Part shown: in pieces, positions 18,888 to 29,942 of the stretch
Position numbering within the stretch: position 1 is the first letter of the stretch
How the letters are laid out: every line of letters begins with the position of its first letter
From: JAUILH01 sp964230215
GTDB taxonomy: Bacteria > Bacteroidota > Bacteroidia > Flavobacteriales_D > JAUILH01
DNA length: 64,000 nucleotides
Assembly: GCA_964230215.1 (NCBI GenBank)
Contig: CAXRGQ010000007.1
Coordinates: 124,001 to 188,000 of the forward strand
Reading direction: 5' to 3'
Notes under the pieces: model-generated
Database searches by the model: none
Seen by the model: only the letters and a program-made list of their open reading frames with translations
What the model was told of the DNA's origin: nothing
Made by a program: the position numbers and the translations under genes

Positions 18888-19829
18888 TTATTCCATCATG
18901 GCTTTATCCTTATTCTTTGATTCGTAGACACTTCCATCCGTAAACCTAATACCTAACATAATCTCATGTGTTCCTGTGCTATAGTTTCTTAGGTTAGTTG
19001 TTGTGAAATCGTAAGAGTAGCCTATTTGTAGACTTCCTTTATGCAGGTATCCAAGCATAACTGACCAAGCATCATTTGTTCTAAACGAACCTCCCAGCCA
19101 GATTTGACGCTTATAAATCCCTCTTACCATTATGTCGGCTTTTAAGGGTGCAGGTTTTACATACTTCAGCATGAAGCTTGGCTCAACCTGGAAATCATCA
19201 CCTATATCAAACTTGTAGCCTCCATTAACCATTAAGTGTCTATTAAGAAAACTCAAAGTGCTAGTTTGATAATTGAAGAAGTAAAGCTTGCTCTTTAAAA
19301 GGTTCGGAATTGCAGCCCCAAAGAACCACTTTTCTCCCTCGTACAGATAAATACCAAACTTAGCATCTGGAACAATTGAAGATTGCAGACCCTCACTTAT
19401 TACCGCATCTGCAGGATTCTTAAGGCGTATTTTTGAGCCATCTACAAGCCATTGTAATACACCCACGGACAATCCCATTGACATCTTAATGCTTTCTTCA
19501 CCATTCTCTTTTAATGTGAGATGGTAGGCGTATGACGCTTGAGCTCCTATCCTTCTTGTGGGACCTACAATATCTGTAAATACATATCCCCCATACCCCA
19601 TCTTTCGGTTCTTACTAGGACCATTAATTGTTATGGTATATGTTCTTGGAGCATCCGTAATACCCACCCATTGGTATCTGTTATTTGATCTAACATCATA
19701 AAATGGCTGAACACCAGCATATGCAGGGTTATACGCATATTCATTAAATACGTACTGCGAGTATTGTGGAAGCTGCTGGCCCATAACAGAACCAGTAACA
19801 AACAGACATATCCAAAGTAATTTTTTCAT
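18888..19829 (-). CDS. PorP/SprF family type IX secretion membrane protein
   Basis: A 313-residue outer-membrane protein. It has a signal peptide (MKKLLWICLFVTGSVMGQ) and the family opening QLPQYSQYVFNEYAYNPAYAGV. The Asn-Pro-Ala-Tyr-Ala-Gly and RYQWVGI motifs are followed by alternating beta strands up to HEIMLGIRF. In Flavobacterium johnsoniae, SprF is needed for secretion of the SprB adhesin. Here the ATG overlaps the stop of the giant SprB-repeat gene by one base (TAATG), matching the sprB-sprF order and coupling. The function is therefore inferred as a dedicated secretion or anchoring partner of that adhesin. Confidence 0.9.
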   Translation of the reverse strand: MKKLLWICLFVTGSVMGQQLPQYSQYVFNEYAYNPAYAGVQPFYDVRSNNRYQWVGITDAPRTYTITINGPSKNRKMGYGGYVFTDIVGPTRRIGAQASYAYHLTLKENGEESIKMSMGLSVGVLQWLVDGSKIRLKNPADAVISEGLQSSIVPDAKFGIYLYEGEKWFFGAAIPNLLKSKLYFFNYQTSTLSFLNRHLMVNGGYKFDIGDDFQVEPSFMLKYVKPAPLKADIMVRGIYKRQIWLGGSFRTNDAWSVMLGYLHKGSLQIGYSYDFTTTNLRNYSTGTHEIMLGIRFTDGSVYESKNKDKAMME

Positions 19830-22800
19830 TATCTAAGTATTGTTATTGGTCCATCAAAAGGTTCTGGATATAATGGATGATTTAGTTCTATGACGTAATA
19901 ATATGTCCCGACTGGTAGCGGCTGTCCATTATAGTTTCCATCCCATTCTTCAACATATCCTACCGATCTAAACAGTAGCTCACCCCAGCGATTGTAGACC
20001 TCTACCACAGATTCTGTGAACTCTTGAATGAAGTCGATTTCCCAAGTTTCATTCACCCCATCACCATTAGGAGAGAATCCATTCGGGAATACTATATCTG
20101 GGAACACATTTACAATCATTGTATCACTTGCCGCACATCCATTAGCGTCTACTGCAGTCACAATATAGGTGGTAGTAGTATCGGGATCAGCAACAGGATT
20201 ATACACTGTTGAATCTGATAGCCACATGTTTGGCACCCATGTAATGTTTGCCCCTGGAGGTGCGGTTGGTGATCCACCAATAGGCGTCTCTTCACCTTTT
20301 ATAATATCAATATCAGGACCTGCACTTACAATTGGCAATGGATTAACGGTAACTACTACCGTATCAAAATCAGTACAGTTACCTGCCGCATCAGATGCTT
20401 GTAGTACATATGTGTAGGTTCCTTCTCCTTCGTTAACGGTTAACAAACTATCTGAATCAATTAGGTTCCCTTGATCATCGAACCAAGAATATACTAGTCC
20501 ACTTAAACCTTGAGCTGTTCCTTCAATATCAAATGAATTCCCTAGACAGTAACTTGTATCTGGTCCGGCATCAGCAACTACAACTACTAGGGTATCTACA
20601 TCAATTGTATCCTGATATGTACATCCATTGTCATCCGTTACTGTCAATGCATAAGACATTGGTAGTAAGTTATAGATATCTTCATCTGTAGATGTGAATC
20701 CAGCTGGAATAGATTGCCAGTCGTATTGATAAGCTCCTGTTCCTCCAGAAGGAGTTATTTCAATAAACCCATCATCCGAATCCATACATAGTGCATCATT
20801 CACTGTATCAATAGCGACAATGATAGGAAGTGGTTCTCCAATAGTTACAGATTGTTGATCCGTACATCCGTTTGCATCTACAACATCCACTGTGTAAGTT
20901 CCTTGAGGTATACCAGACGCATGAGAAGTTCCTTGACCAGCTCCTGGTGCAGGCGTCCATGTGTAAGTGTATGGCATAGTACCTCCAATAACTACGGTAA
21001 ATGCCTCTCCATCCGATGAGCCCGCACAAAGCGCATCAAACACCGTTGGATTACTAAACTGGAATCCTGTTGGTCCGTCCACCGTTGCCTGAGCGTATGA
21101 TAGACATCCAGCCCCGTCTGTAACTTCCAGAATGTAATCGCCAACACAAAGACCTGTAGCGTTGTCACCCGTTTGTCCTATCGGTGCTCCTGAGGCATCT
21201 AACCACTGATATGTCATAGGTTGCGTACCTCCAGTTGTGTCGGACAGAATACTTCCGTCGCAATTTCCATCACAACTTGCGTCTGATGATACAAGTGTAA
21301 CCGTTGGTGCTGTCGCTCCATTCACTCCGAATTCGATAGTTTCCACACATCCGTTATTATCTGTAATATCTACAAAATATAATCCTTCGCAAAGTGCGTT
21401 AATATTTTGACCAGACGGTCCATGCGACCATTGATATGTATAAGGTGCAACTCCTCCATCACCTGCTACTGTAATTGCTCCATCACAAAGACCACAAGTG
21501 GCTGGTGTAATATCCGAGATATCCGTGATTGGTGCTGGTTCTCCCAGATTAACTTCTACAGTTCTAACACAGCCATTATCATCTGTTACTTGTAAGTAGT
21601 ATGTCCCTGCCGCTAGATTGCTAGCAACGTCAGTAGTACCGCCATCGTGTAACCAAACGTAATTATATGGTGCTGTTCCGCCGATTATATTCACCTGGGC
21701 ATCACCATTGTTTCCTCCATTACAACTTGGTTCATTCGCCGTTATAATCTCACCTGTTGGTCCACCAATGTTTGTTACTGGAGCGGTTAAGTTCACCAAA
21801 CAACCATTATCATCTGTAATATCAACCGCATAAACACCAGGACATAATGAAGATATACTTGCTCCGGATTGACCAGTAGTCCATGTATAAGATAGATTCC
21901 CTGTTCCGCCAGACCCTGTTGCTGTAATTGCACCATCACAAAGTCCACATGTTGCATCTGTTACATTGAAATTCGCAGTGATTTCTTGGCTCTCATTAAT
22001 AGTCACTGTTTCATTCGAAATACAGCCAGCGGCATCTGTAACTGTAACCGTATAGGTTCCTGCACCTACACCAGCTAAATCTTGACCTACTTGACCACCA
22101 GGGTTCCACACATAGGTAAATGGTGGTGACACCCCTGTAACATCAATATCAACCGCACCAGTATTGTCTCCAAAACATGCAATATCTGTTGTTGAAACCA
22201 CCGTGATGTCAGGTCCATTGATATTTCCAACTTCTACTTGGAAAAGCTCTGAACATCCAAGATTATCTGTTACCTCAACAAAATAAGTTCCAGCTGCAAG
22301 ACCCGATAAATTATCACTTGTCGCACCGCCGATTGGACTCATTGCCCCATCAAACCATTGGTATCCATAATTTGGCGTGCCTCCGCTCACTACCACTGTC
22401 GCATCACCATCAGCAATACTACAGCTTGCGTCATTTACAAATACGTCTACAGTCATAACAGTTGGAGCATCTAGGGTAATTTGAAGTGGTCCTACACTAC
22501 AACCATTGTCATCAAATACTTCAACCGTATATATATCTTCACACAAACCATTAACTACTGGTCCACCGCCACCTGATACAGCTTGACCTTGTCCATTAAG
22601 CCAATTATAAGCATATGGCGCTGTTCCTCCATTGGCGCTTGCAGTAGCGTCCCCATTACAAACTGCATCACAAGTAGGGTCGTTTCCTGCCACTGATGCC
22701 GTTAATTGAGTAGGCTCTCCAACTGTAATGATTGGTGTCGTAAACTGACATCCATTATCATCTACAATAATTGCATTGTAGTCTCCCGGACATAGTCCTG

Positions 22801-25800
22801 TAGCTGATGTTCCCGTCTGCCCAACTGAAGCGCCGAAACTATCAAACCAATTTGTTACATGAGGCCCTGTACCTCCAGTAATAACAACATCACCAGTACC
22901 TGTACAGTCCCCAAAGCACAATACATCTGTTCCTGAAATAGTAGCGCTTAAGGCAACAGGCTCATTAATTAAAATCGGACCAACTAACACAGAACATCCA
23001 TTAAGATCGGTAACTTCAACAAAGTAATTACCTGGCGCTAAACCACTAATCACATCAGATGTTTCACCCGGAATAGGTGTATTGGTTGCATCTTGCCATT
23101 GATAGGTGTATGGGAAGCTTCCTCCTGAGGCACTAACTTCTGCAGTTCCGTTATTATCTCCAAAACATAATATGTCGGTTGAGCTTGCCGTAGCTAAAAT
23201 CTCTGTTGGGGCATTTATAGTGAATGTGAAGTCTTCCGTACATCCAGTGCCGTCCTCAATCGTAAGATCTATTGTACCTGCACCCAGTCCCCCTGCAATT
23301 GACGTTCCTTGACCGGTGCCTGGTGCTGGCGACCAAGTATATATGAATCCTCCACCTGATCCACCGCTTGGAATAACTTCTATTTGACCATCTGTATCAC
23401 CAAAACACGTGATGCTCGTAATAATTTCATTTGCAAATATTTCTGGTGGCGACCCAACGGTAACTTGCTCAAAACTGATACAACCAGAATTATTTGTCAC
23501 TTCTACAAAATAGTCCCCTGCTCCTAGACCAGTCGCATTGTTAGTTGTTTGACCAATCGACACACCTTGATCATCATACCACTCTATCGAACAATTTGGA
23601 TCACTACATGTGAAGTTTACTGTCGCATCACCATCATTTGTATTAAAGCATGATGCATCATTTGCGCTCGCTGTTAAGGTCTCAGCACCTATATCAGAAA
23701 CAGTTACACCAAAGGTTTCAGTACACCCACCTGCATCTGTTACATCAACTGAGTAAATACCTGCACACAATGCCGTTCCAACTTGTCCTGTTTGGCTTGT
23801 TGGAGTCCATAGGTATTGATATCCACCATATCCACCAGCTACTGAAATTGAAGCGTTTCCATTACACTGACCACACGTTGAATTATTAGAAATAAAACTG
23901 GCGGTAATTTCCGTTGGCTCAATAATCGTGATTGTTGTATCTGATACACATCCATCCGCATCCTGCACATTTACTGTGTATGAATCCGGTCCCAAACCAG
24001 TAATACTTGGACTTGTTTCGCCATTAGGCAACCAGTTGTATTGATATGGTAAAGACCCGCCTGATGGGTTGATAGTTATCTCAGCATCATCATCTCCATT
24101 ACATGTAATTTCATTTACAAGAGCGTTAAAAATTAACTGTGGTGGTGAAGCAATAGTAATCTGAATGGTAGTGTCACAACCCACTGCATCTTCAATTAGC
24201 ACAGTATATGAGCCTGCACACATCTGACTACCGTTAGCCGTTCCATCTCCCACACCCGGCGCTATAGACCACGTGAATGAATATGGAGCTGTCCCGCCTA
24301 ATACGGTAATATCGGCCGTTCCATCACAGTCACCAAAACAACTCGCGTCATTTACAATCGTAGACACGTCAAATGAAGCAGGTTCTGTCACAGTAACTGA
24401 ACTGATCAACTCGGTACAACCATTTAGATCGGTTATTTCAACTGAATAGGTGCCTACACATAAATTAGTAAGAATGTCTCCAGTTGCACCTGGAATTGAA
24501 CCACTTAAATCAAACCATTGATAATCGTAGTTATTGATACCTCCATTCGGAACAACCTGCACAACTCCATTACAATCACCATTACACGTAACGCCCGTTG
24601 ATGATAGAGTACCGGTAATTTGAGTCGGTTCAATTACATCTACACATACGGTTGCTAAATCACATCCGTTTCCATCGGTTACTACAGCATAATAACTTCC
24701 CGCAGGCAAACCTGTCGCTTGCTGTCCCGTCTGACCGATTGGATTATCCGTGATACATTCGAACCATTCGTAGTTATATGATCCAGAGCCTCCAACAGGA
24801 ATAACTGTTGCGGTTCCATCTGTAAGGCCAAAACATGAGATGTCTGCACTACTTACATTACTTACATCAAGAACTGGAGGATCTGTCAATGTAAATGCAA
24901 CTGTGTGAATACACCCATTGCCATCTTCAATATCTACCGACCAGTTTCCAGCTGTTAATCCAGTTGCATCTGGCGTTCCTTGACCTCCTAATGGATTTGG
25001 TGTCCATGTGTAAGTATACGTTCCTGCACCAGTACCTCCTGAAGCCACAACAGAAGCTGTCCCGTTTGATTCACCAGTACATTCAGGGTCAGTAAAACTT
25101 GAAGTTGCAGTAATTTCTATACCATCACTAATTGTGTATGATTCGGTAGCAATACAACCATTACCGTTGGTTACCTCCACTATATAGTCTCCGGCACATA
25201 GTCCATTCGCTACATCAGAAGTTTGACCAATAGGATTTCCGGTGTTATCAAACCATTCGAACGTACATGCTGGAGTTCCACAAACCACTGTTGCGGTAGC
25301 GGTACCCGTACATCCTCCAAAACATAGGGCATCTGAACTTGACGGAGTAATCGTCTCACCAGTAACATCAGACACTGCGACTGCCACTGACTGCGTACAT
25401 CCATTATCATCTTCAATTAAAACACTGTATACACCTGCGCACATATTTGACGGTGTCGCAGTTCCTTGCCCCGCTCCTGGTGCTGGCGACCACGTATAGT
25501 TGACAAATGTACCACTACCACCACTTGCCGTAACGGTTGCGGTACCATCACACAGCACACAGTTTGATAATGTGCTTACTGCGCTTGCTGTAATTTCAGG
25601 ATCTTCTGTTATTGTAACCGTTGCTGAAGTTGCCGGGCATCCTGCTCCGTCAGTTACCTCTGCGTAGTAGTCACCGGGACATAAACCAGTTGCATTTGCC
25701 CCAGTTTGTCCAATTGAAAGTCCTGTTGCAGCATCAAACCACTCAATAAACGGCACCCCTGTTCCGCCGGACACTACAACATCTGCAGTACCGCTACACG

Positions 25801-28800
25801 AACCAAAACATGCTCCACTATTCGAGTTAATTGTAATTATAATTTCATTCGGCTCATTAATTGTAAATGGCACGATTGAGTCACATCCATTTTGATCTGT
25901 AATTGTTACGTTATATGTGCCTGCGCACAATCCGCTTGCAGTTGGTGTATTTTGATTTAAGGGATCATCCCAGCTATAGAAATAGTTTGGTGTTCCTCCA
26001 CTATTAACCGTTACAGTAGCATCCCCATCACAATCACCAAAACAATTGGCATCATTAGAAGCAGTTGTAATATCAAATGGTAATGGCTCCGTTATCGTTT
26101 CTGACGCTGTCTCGCTACAACCATTATCATCGGTTACAATAACATCATAAGTACCTGCACACAAATCGATAATAGTAGGTGTCCCTTGACCGTTAGGATT
26201 CCCAGGGCTCCATGAGTAATTCAAAGATCCAGTTCCTCCGCTAGCATTTGATTGAAGTACCCCTTCACATAAGCCACTACAATCATTATCTGCTACTAAC
26301 GTTAGTCCTACAACAATTGGTTGTGCAGCGTTAATGGTAAAAGAGAATGTTGAATCACAGCCGTTATCATCTTCAATTGTACATGTATAATTTCCAGGAC
26401 AAAAACCTGTGGCATTGGCTGTGCCCTGACCGGCAGTCGGTGCTGGTGCGTAGGTGTATGTTATTGTGCCACTTCCACCACTCGCTAAATTCACTTGTAT
26501 TGCCCCGTCACAGTTACCATCACAAACTTCATGCGTGATGTTTGTTGTAAACACATAAGGAGCTGGTTCACTAATAATGATAGTTGTATCAATAAAACAC
26601 CCTTGTCCATCTTCAATATTAAGGTTGTAACTTCCAGCGCACATTTGACTAGCGTTAGGTGTGTTTTGTCCAATGCCTGGTGCAGGCGTCCACGTATAAA
26701 TCAAGTTTCCATCTCCACCAGAAGCATTTGAGATAGCAGTTCCATCGCAATCTCCATTACAAGTTGCATCAGTTGTTGTTACATCTGCAATAATTGGTGG
26801 GAAGCCGTTAATTGTAAATGGTATTGGTGCGGATGAACAAAGGTTAGCATCAAAAATTTGTACTGTGTAATCGCCAGCACACAAACCAGCAATATTGTCT
26901 AAAGTACCACTAAGAATAACATTACCAGTGGAAATCTCTACCCATTCATAAGTGTAAGGTGGAACAGATCCAGAAGGAACAACACTAGCACTTCCGTCAC
27001 AAAATCCACTACAAGTAGCGTCTGTCGTAGATACGATTCCGGTAACAACAACTAGGTCATTTATAGTAAATACGTTCGTTGTATCCTCACATCCGTTATC
27101 ATCCGTTACTACAGCGTAATAGCTTCCCGTACATAAAGTGTTTATTGGGTTACCTGTGCCCTGTTGAGTATCATCTATGGCACTATACCATGCAATAGTT
27201 AAATTTCCTGTACCACCTGATGCGCTTGCAGTTGCTTCACCATCACACGCGCCACCACATGTAGCATTTGTTGTAGAAGTAATTGTAATATCTAATGCTG
27301 GTGGGTCTGTTAAGCTTGAACACGCAGCAGAGTTATCTACAACACAGGAATTATCATCGGTAACCTGCACGTAATAATCTCCTTGACATAAGTTGCTTAT
27401 TACCTGATTTGTTTCGCCTCCTATGGCTGCAGATGGCGCACAAGTAAACCATTGATAATCTAAGGTCCCTGTCCCCCCTGTTGCATTGGCATCTATGGAT
27501 CCATCACATGCACCGTTACACTGAATGTCTGTTACAATCGGTGATATTACTATAGGATCAGGTTCATTTATTGTGAAGAATGTAGTATCATCACATCCAT
27601 TATCATCAATTCCTACTGCAAAATAATCACCGGCACACAAGTTGTTTATGGTAAGTGCTGGTCCAGAAGATATAAACCCTGATATTGCAGAATGCCATTC
27701 CACTGTATACGGTGAAGTTCCGTTCGAAACAGTTGCAGTAGCTGATCCCACGGAGCAATCACCTGCACACAACAAATCTGTTGTAGTAACTGAAATTGTA
27801 ACTTCAGTCGGCTCATTGATGGTAAACGGTGCTGATTGAACAGTACATCCAGTTCCATCACTAGTTTCTAACAAATAATCCCCAGCGCACAAAGTATTTA
27901 TTGAAGGACCAGTACCCTCGACTGCTGGGGTCGTATTTAACCATGTAAACGTATAGTTACCATCACCTCCTATAGCAGTTGCACTGGCAACTCCGTTACA
28001 ATCGCCAAAACATAATACATCTGTGGTTGTAATAGTTGGAATAATTTCATCTGGCTGTGTTAGAGTAAAATCATTGGACTGGAAAGTACAACCATTAGCA
28101 TCAGTAACGATTACATAATAGTCCCCAGCGCATAGGTTTACAGCAATCGAGTCACTATCCTGACCTGGCACAGCTATATCAGTAGCTGCATCAAACCACT
28201 CGTAAGAATATGGAGGCGTTCCGTTAGTTGTAGACACCTCTATTTCACCTGTACATACCCCGAAACAAGTTAAGTTTGTCTGAGATACTGTACTAACTAT
28301 CATAGATGTTGGCTCCGTTATTTCAAATGTTGTATCTATGAAACAACTATCTACATCATACACTCTTAGATCATAAAAACCAGGACATAAACCTCCTGTT
28401 GAGTCGGTTAGATTTCCCGGGTCTTGAGCCCACTCAAAATAATATGGTGCCCCATTTCCCCCTGAAGGATTAGATATTGCATAACCATCACATGCCCCGT
28501 TACAAAAAACATTTGTAATCGACACATTTGCGAACATTTGAGGTGGGTTATTCAAAAAGAATGTCGTATCAAATGTACATCCATTTCCATCTTCAATCAA
28601 CAAGGTATTTATACCAGTACAAAGGTTAGATGCATTCTGAGTAGTTTCCTCATTGGCCTGACCAGAGTTCCACGTGTAGTTAGCTGGTGGTGATCCCACA
28701 GCTGCGTTGGAGTTAACTTGCCCATCACATTCGCCAAAACATGAGGGATCTACTGGGTTGCTGAATATTACTGTAATCGGAGGAGGCTCAGGTAAATTAG

Positions 28801-29833
28801 TAAAACCAAAACATTGAAGACCCTGTCCTTGGTCAGTTACAACAACTGTTTGTCCACCACCACAAGCGGTTGACCATGTAGCCGTGTTTGGCCCTGTAAC
28901 CCACTGAAAATCAAATGGCCCAACCCCGCCAAAATCAACTACGACATTTACTTCACCATTGCAGCTATCTCTACAACTTACACCCCAAGGAGCCCACGTT
29001 GCTAAATCTTCAGATGTGGTGAATTGAAAGACAATTTCACCAGCGCCTGCATTTCCACATGAAAATGTACCACCTCTCAAACTCTTATAATCCTCGGCGG
29101 AAATTACTTTAGATGTATTTAAATTACTTCCCCCTGTGATGATGGTATTACGTGTTGCGAATACAATATTTGAATTATTGTCAATTGACCACATAGTATT
29201 CGTTCCATAGGGCGTATTAAGTTCATTTGAAACTAAAAGTACAGATCCATTTAGAATCGAAATTTCTTTATTGCTTGATGATGTGGAAGAAAAATTATTG
29301 ACAAAAACTGAATAATCCTCAATATATAAATGACCTGAAGCAATATTAAGGGTGTTTTCAGGCAAAATCAGCTGATTCTTTAAGTGATATGATGCCTGAC
29401 CATTTAGATTCAAGTCAAACTTAGCTTCATTACTAATAATGTCAATATCAATATGACCACTTCCTTGCAAGGTAAATTGTCCACCTTGAGGATTCAACCC
29501 AAGATTTTTTAAGGTAATATTTCCGTTTATGGTGATTTGCGAATTGTTAATGAATGCGGCCTGACTAACCGAACCAAACTCAATCCATGAAAAAGAAGCA
29601 ACCTCTAGACCAGATAAATCGATTGATTGAGCTGAACCTGTGAAACTATTATTATCAAAAAAGACATTATCTGATGATTGCGGAACACCCGCTCCACCGT
29701 TACCGCCAGAAGTGCTTGCCCAATTTTGAGCGTCATTCCACGAGCCATTCGCACCTACCCAAAAGTAATCAGCAGAGTACGACAATGTGCTAAATAGCAC
29801 ACTTGCAAGTAGTAAGTAAATTCTATTAATCAT
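19829..29833 (-). CDS. Giant SprB-repeat cell-surface adhesin with CHU_C (type B) sorting domain
   Basis: A 3334-residue secreted protein. It has a signal peptide (about 1-20), then an N-terminal module (about 22-270) opening YFWVGANGSWNDAQNWAS and followed by beta-helix-like ladder sequence. About 35 SprB-type repeats of roughly 80 residues follow (about 285-3085). Next come two Ig/PKD-like modules (GPDTSYCLGN and GPDIDIIKGEE), then a gliding-motility-associated C-terminal domain (last 95 residues; FPNGFSPNGDGVNETWEI, YNRWGELLF, VGTYYYVIEL). That domain is the type B signal for T9SS secretion. Each repeat carries C-x-G-x-C-x-G, a central Trp, LCxGxY and D-x-x-GC. It is coupled to a PorP/SprF gene. 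The role is likely adhesion or gliding, inferred from SprB. No frameshift was seen across 10 kb. Confidence 0.9.
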   Translation of the reverse strand: MINRIYLLLASVLFSTLSYSADYFWVGANGSWNDAQNWASTSGGNGGAGVPQSSDNVFFDNNSFTGSAQSIDLSGLEVASFSWIEFGSVSQAAFINNSQITINGNITLKNLGLNPQGGQFTLQGSGHIDIDIISNEAKFDLNLNGQASYHLKNQLILPENTLNIASGHLYIEDYSVFVNNFSSTSSSNKEISILNGSVLLVSNELNTPYGTNTMWSIDNNSNIVFATRNTIITGGSNLNTSKVISAEDYKSLRGGTFSCGNAGAGEIVFQFTTSEDLATWAPWGVSCRDSCNGEVNVVVDFGGVGPFDFQWVTGPNTATWSTACGGGQTVVVTDQGQGLQCFGFTNLPEPPPITVIFSNPVDPSCFGECDGQVNSNAAVGSPPANYTWNSGQANEETTQNASNLCTGINTLLIEDGNGCTFDTTFFLNNPPQMFANVSITNVFCNGACDGYAISNPSGGNGAPYYFEWAQDPGNLTDSTGGLCPGFYDLRVYDVDSCFIDTTFEITEPTSMIVSTVSQTNLTCFGVCTGEIEVSTTNGTPPYSYEWFDAATDIAVPGQDSDSIAVNLCAGDYYVIVTDANGCTFQSNDFTLTQPDEIIPTITTTDVLCFGDCNGVASATAIGGDGNYTFTWLNTTPAVEGTGPSINTLCAGDYLLETSDGTGCTVQSAPFTINEPTEVTISVTTTDLLCAGDCSVGSATATVSNGTSPYTVEWHSAISGFISSGPALTINNLCAGDYFAVGIDDNGCDDTTFFTINEPDPIVISPIVTDIQCNGACDGSIDANATGGTGTLDYQWFTCAPSAAIGGETNQVISNLCQGDYYVQVTDDNSCVVDNSAACSSLTDPPALDITITSTTNATCGGACDGEATASASGGTGNLTIAWYSAIDDTQQGTGNPINTLCTGSYYAVVTDDNGCEDTTNVFTINDLVVVTGIVSTTDATCSGFCDGSASVVPSGSVPPYTYEWVEISTGNVILSGTLDNIAGLCAGDYTVQIFDANLCSSAPIPFTINGFPPIIADVTTTDATCNGDCDGTAISNASGGDGNLIYTWTPAPGIGQNTPNASQMCAGSYNLNIEDGQGCFIDTTIIISEPAPYVFTTNITHEVCDGNCDGAIQVNLASGGSGTITYTYAPAPTAGQGTANATGFCPGNYTCTIEDDNGCDSTFSFTINAAQPIVVGLTLVADNDCSGLCEGVLQSNASGGTGSLNYSWSPGNPNGQGTPTIIDLCAGTYDVIVTDDNGCSETASETITEPLPFDITTASNDANCFGDCDGDATVTVNSGGTPNYFYSWDDPLNQNTPTASGLCAGTYNVTITDQNGCDSIVPFTINEPNEIIITINSNSGACFGSCSGTADVVVSGGTGVPFIEWFDAATGLSIGQTGANATGLCPGDYYAEVTDGAGCPATSATVTITEDPEITASAVSTLSNCVLCDGTATVTASGGSGTFVNYTWSPAPGAGQGTATPSNMCAGVYSVLIEDDNGCTQSVAVAVSDVTGETITPSSSDALCFGGCTGTATATVVCGTPACTFEWFDNTGNPIGQTSDVANGLCAGDYIVEVTNGNGCIATESYTISDGIEITATSSFTDPECTGESNGTASVVASGGTGAGTYTYTWTPNPLGGQGTPDATGLTAGNWSVDIEDGNGCIHTVAFTLTDPPVLDVSNVSSADISCFGLTDGTATVIPVGGSGSYNYEWFECITDNPIGQTGQQATGLPAGSYYAVVTDGNGCDLATVCVDVIEPTQITGTLSSTGVTCNGDCNGVVQVVPNGGINNYDYQWFDLSGSIPGATGDILTNLCVGTYSVEITDLNGCTELISSVTVTEPASFDVSTIVNDASCFGDCDGTADITVLGGTAPYSFTWSIAPGVGDGTANGSQMCAGSYTVLIEDAVGCDTTIQITIASPPQLIFNALVNEITCNGDDDAEITINPSGGSLPYQYNWLPNGETSPSITGLGPDSYTVNVQDADGCVSDTTITIIEPTEITASFISNNSTCGQCNGNASISVAGGYGGYQYLWTPTSQTGQVGTALCAGIYSVDVTDAGGCTETFGVTVSDIGAETLTASANDASCFNTNDGDATVNFTCSDPNCSIEWYDDQGVSIGQTTNNATGLGAGDYFVEVTNNSGCISFEQVTVGSPPEIFANEIITSITCFGDTDGQIEVIPSGGSGGGFIYTWSPAPGTGQGTSIAGGLGAGTIDLTIEDGTGCTEDFTFTINAPTEILATASSTDILCFGDNNGTAEVSASGGSFPYTYQWQDATNTPIPGETSDVISGLAPGNYFVEVTDLNGCSVLVGPILINEPVALSATISGTDVLCFGDCTGTGDVVITGGTGPHVTNWFDSFGASVGQTGTSATGLCPGDYNAIIVDDNGCQFTTPIITVGEPTQLTASVAGNDPTCDAVCNGDATASANGGTAPYAYNWLNGQGQAVSGGGGPVVNGLCEDIYTVEVFDDNGCSVGPLQITLDAPTVMTVDVFVNDASCSIADGDATVVVSGGTPNYGYQWFDGAMSPIGGATSDNLSGLAAGTYFVEVTDNLGCSELFQVEVGNINGPDITVVSTTDIACFGDNTGAVDIDVTGVSPPFTYVWNPGGQVGQDLAGVGAGTYTVTVTDAAGCISNETVTINESQEITANFNVTDATCGLCDGAITATGSGGTGNLSYTWTTGQSGASISSLCPGVYAVDITDDNGCLVNLTAPVTNIGGPTGEIITANEPSCNGGNNGDAQVNIIGGTAPYNYVWLHDGGTTDVASNLAAGTYYLQVTDDNGCVRTVEVNLGEPAPITDISDITPATCGLCDGAITVAGDGGVAPYTYQWSHGPSGQNINALCEGLYFVDITDNNGCVETIEFGVNGATAPTVTLVSSDASCDGNCDGSILSDTTGGTQPMTYQWLDASGAPIGQTGDNATGLCVGDYILEVTDGAGCLSYAQATVDGPTGFQFSNPTVFDALCAGSSDGEAFTVVIGGTMPYTYTWTPAPGAGQGTSHASGIPQGTYTVDVVDANGCTDQQSVTIGEPLPIIVAIDTVNDALCMDSDDGFIEITPSGGTGAYQYDWQSIPAGFTSTDEDIYNLLPMSYALTVTDDNGCTYQDTIDVDTLVVVVADAGPDTSYCLGNSFDIEGTAQGLSGLVYSWFDDQGNLIDSDSLLTVNEGEGTYTYVLQASDAAGNCTDFDTVVVTVNPLPIVSAGPDIDIIKGEETPIGGSPTAPPGANITWVPNMWLSDSTVYNPVADPDTTTTYIVTAVDANGCAASDTMIVNVFPDIVFPNGFSPNGDGVNETWEIDFIQEFTESVVEVYNRWGELLFRSVGYVEEWDGNYNGQPLPVGTYYYVIELNHPLYPEPFDGPITILR
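20580..28980 (-). repeat. About 35 tandem SprB-type protein repeats
   Basis: The units are 70-85 residues (210-255 bp) and diverged at the DNA level. The framework is T-D-x-x-C-x-G-x-C-x-G, SGGTxxYxYxW, LCAGxYxVxVTDxNGC, then INEPxxI. Two flavours alternate irregularly: W(T/S)PAPGxGQGT and EWFDxxGxxIGQT. By eye, 23 units carry four cysteines and 11 carry two; the most N-terminal unit is atypical. Confidence 0.9.
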
Positions 29834-29860
29834 TCAAATTAGCTTAGCAGCCTCAACAAA

Positions 29861-29888
29861 CAAATGTATACGACCAACAATTTAACAA
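29861..29888 (-). promoter_or_regulatory. Predicted promoter of the giant adhesin/sprF-like pair
   Basis: On the minus strand, TTG (29888-29886), a 17-nt spacer, then TACATTTG (29868-29861), an exact TAnnTTTG. The predicted leader is about 24 nt. The element lies in the 109-bp gap behind the upstream PorP/SprF gene, so the giant adhesin could be expressed independently of the first cassette. Confidence 0.55.
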
Positions 29889-29942
29889 GTTACATGAAAT
29901 TATTAATCTATGACAAGCGTACAACGATGAATGATAAAAGTT

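Noticed and set aside
19829..29833. Regular repeated DNA suggestive of a CRISPR or non-coding repeat array.
   Set aside because: The periodicity (210-255 bp) is codon-based, the units diverge at DNA level, and one unbroken reading frame with protein motifs covers the whole region.
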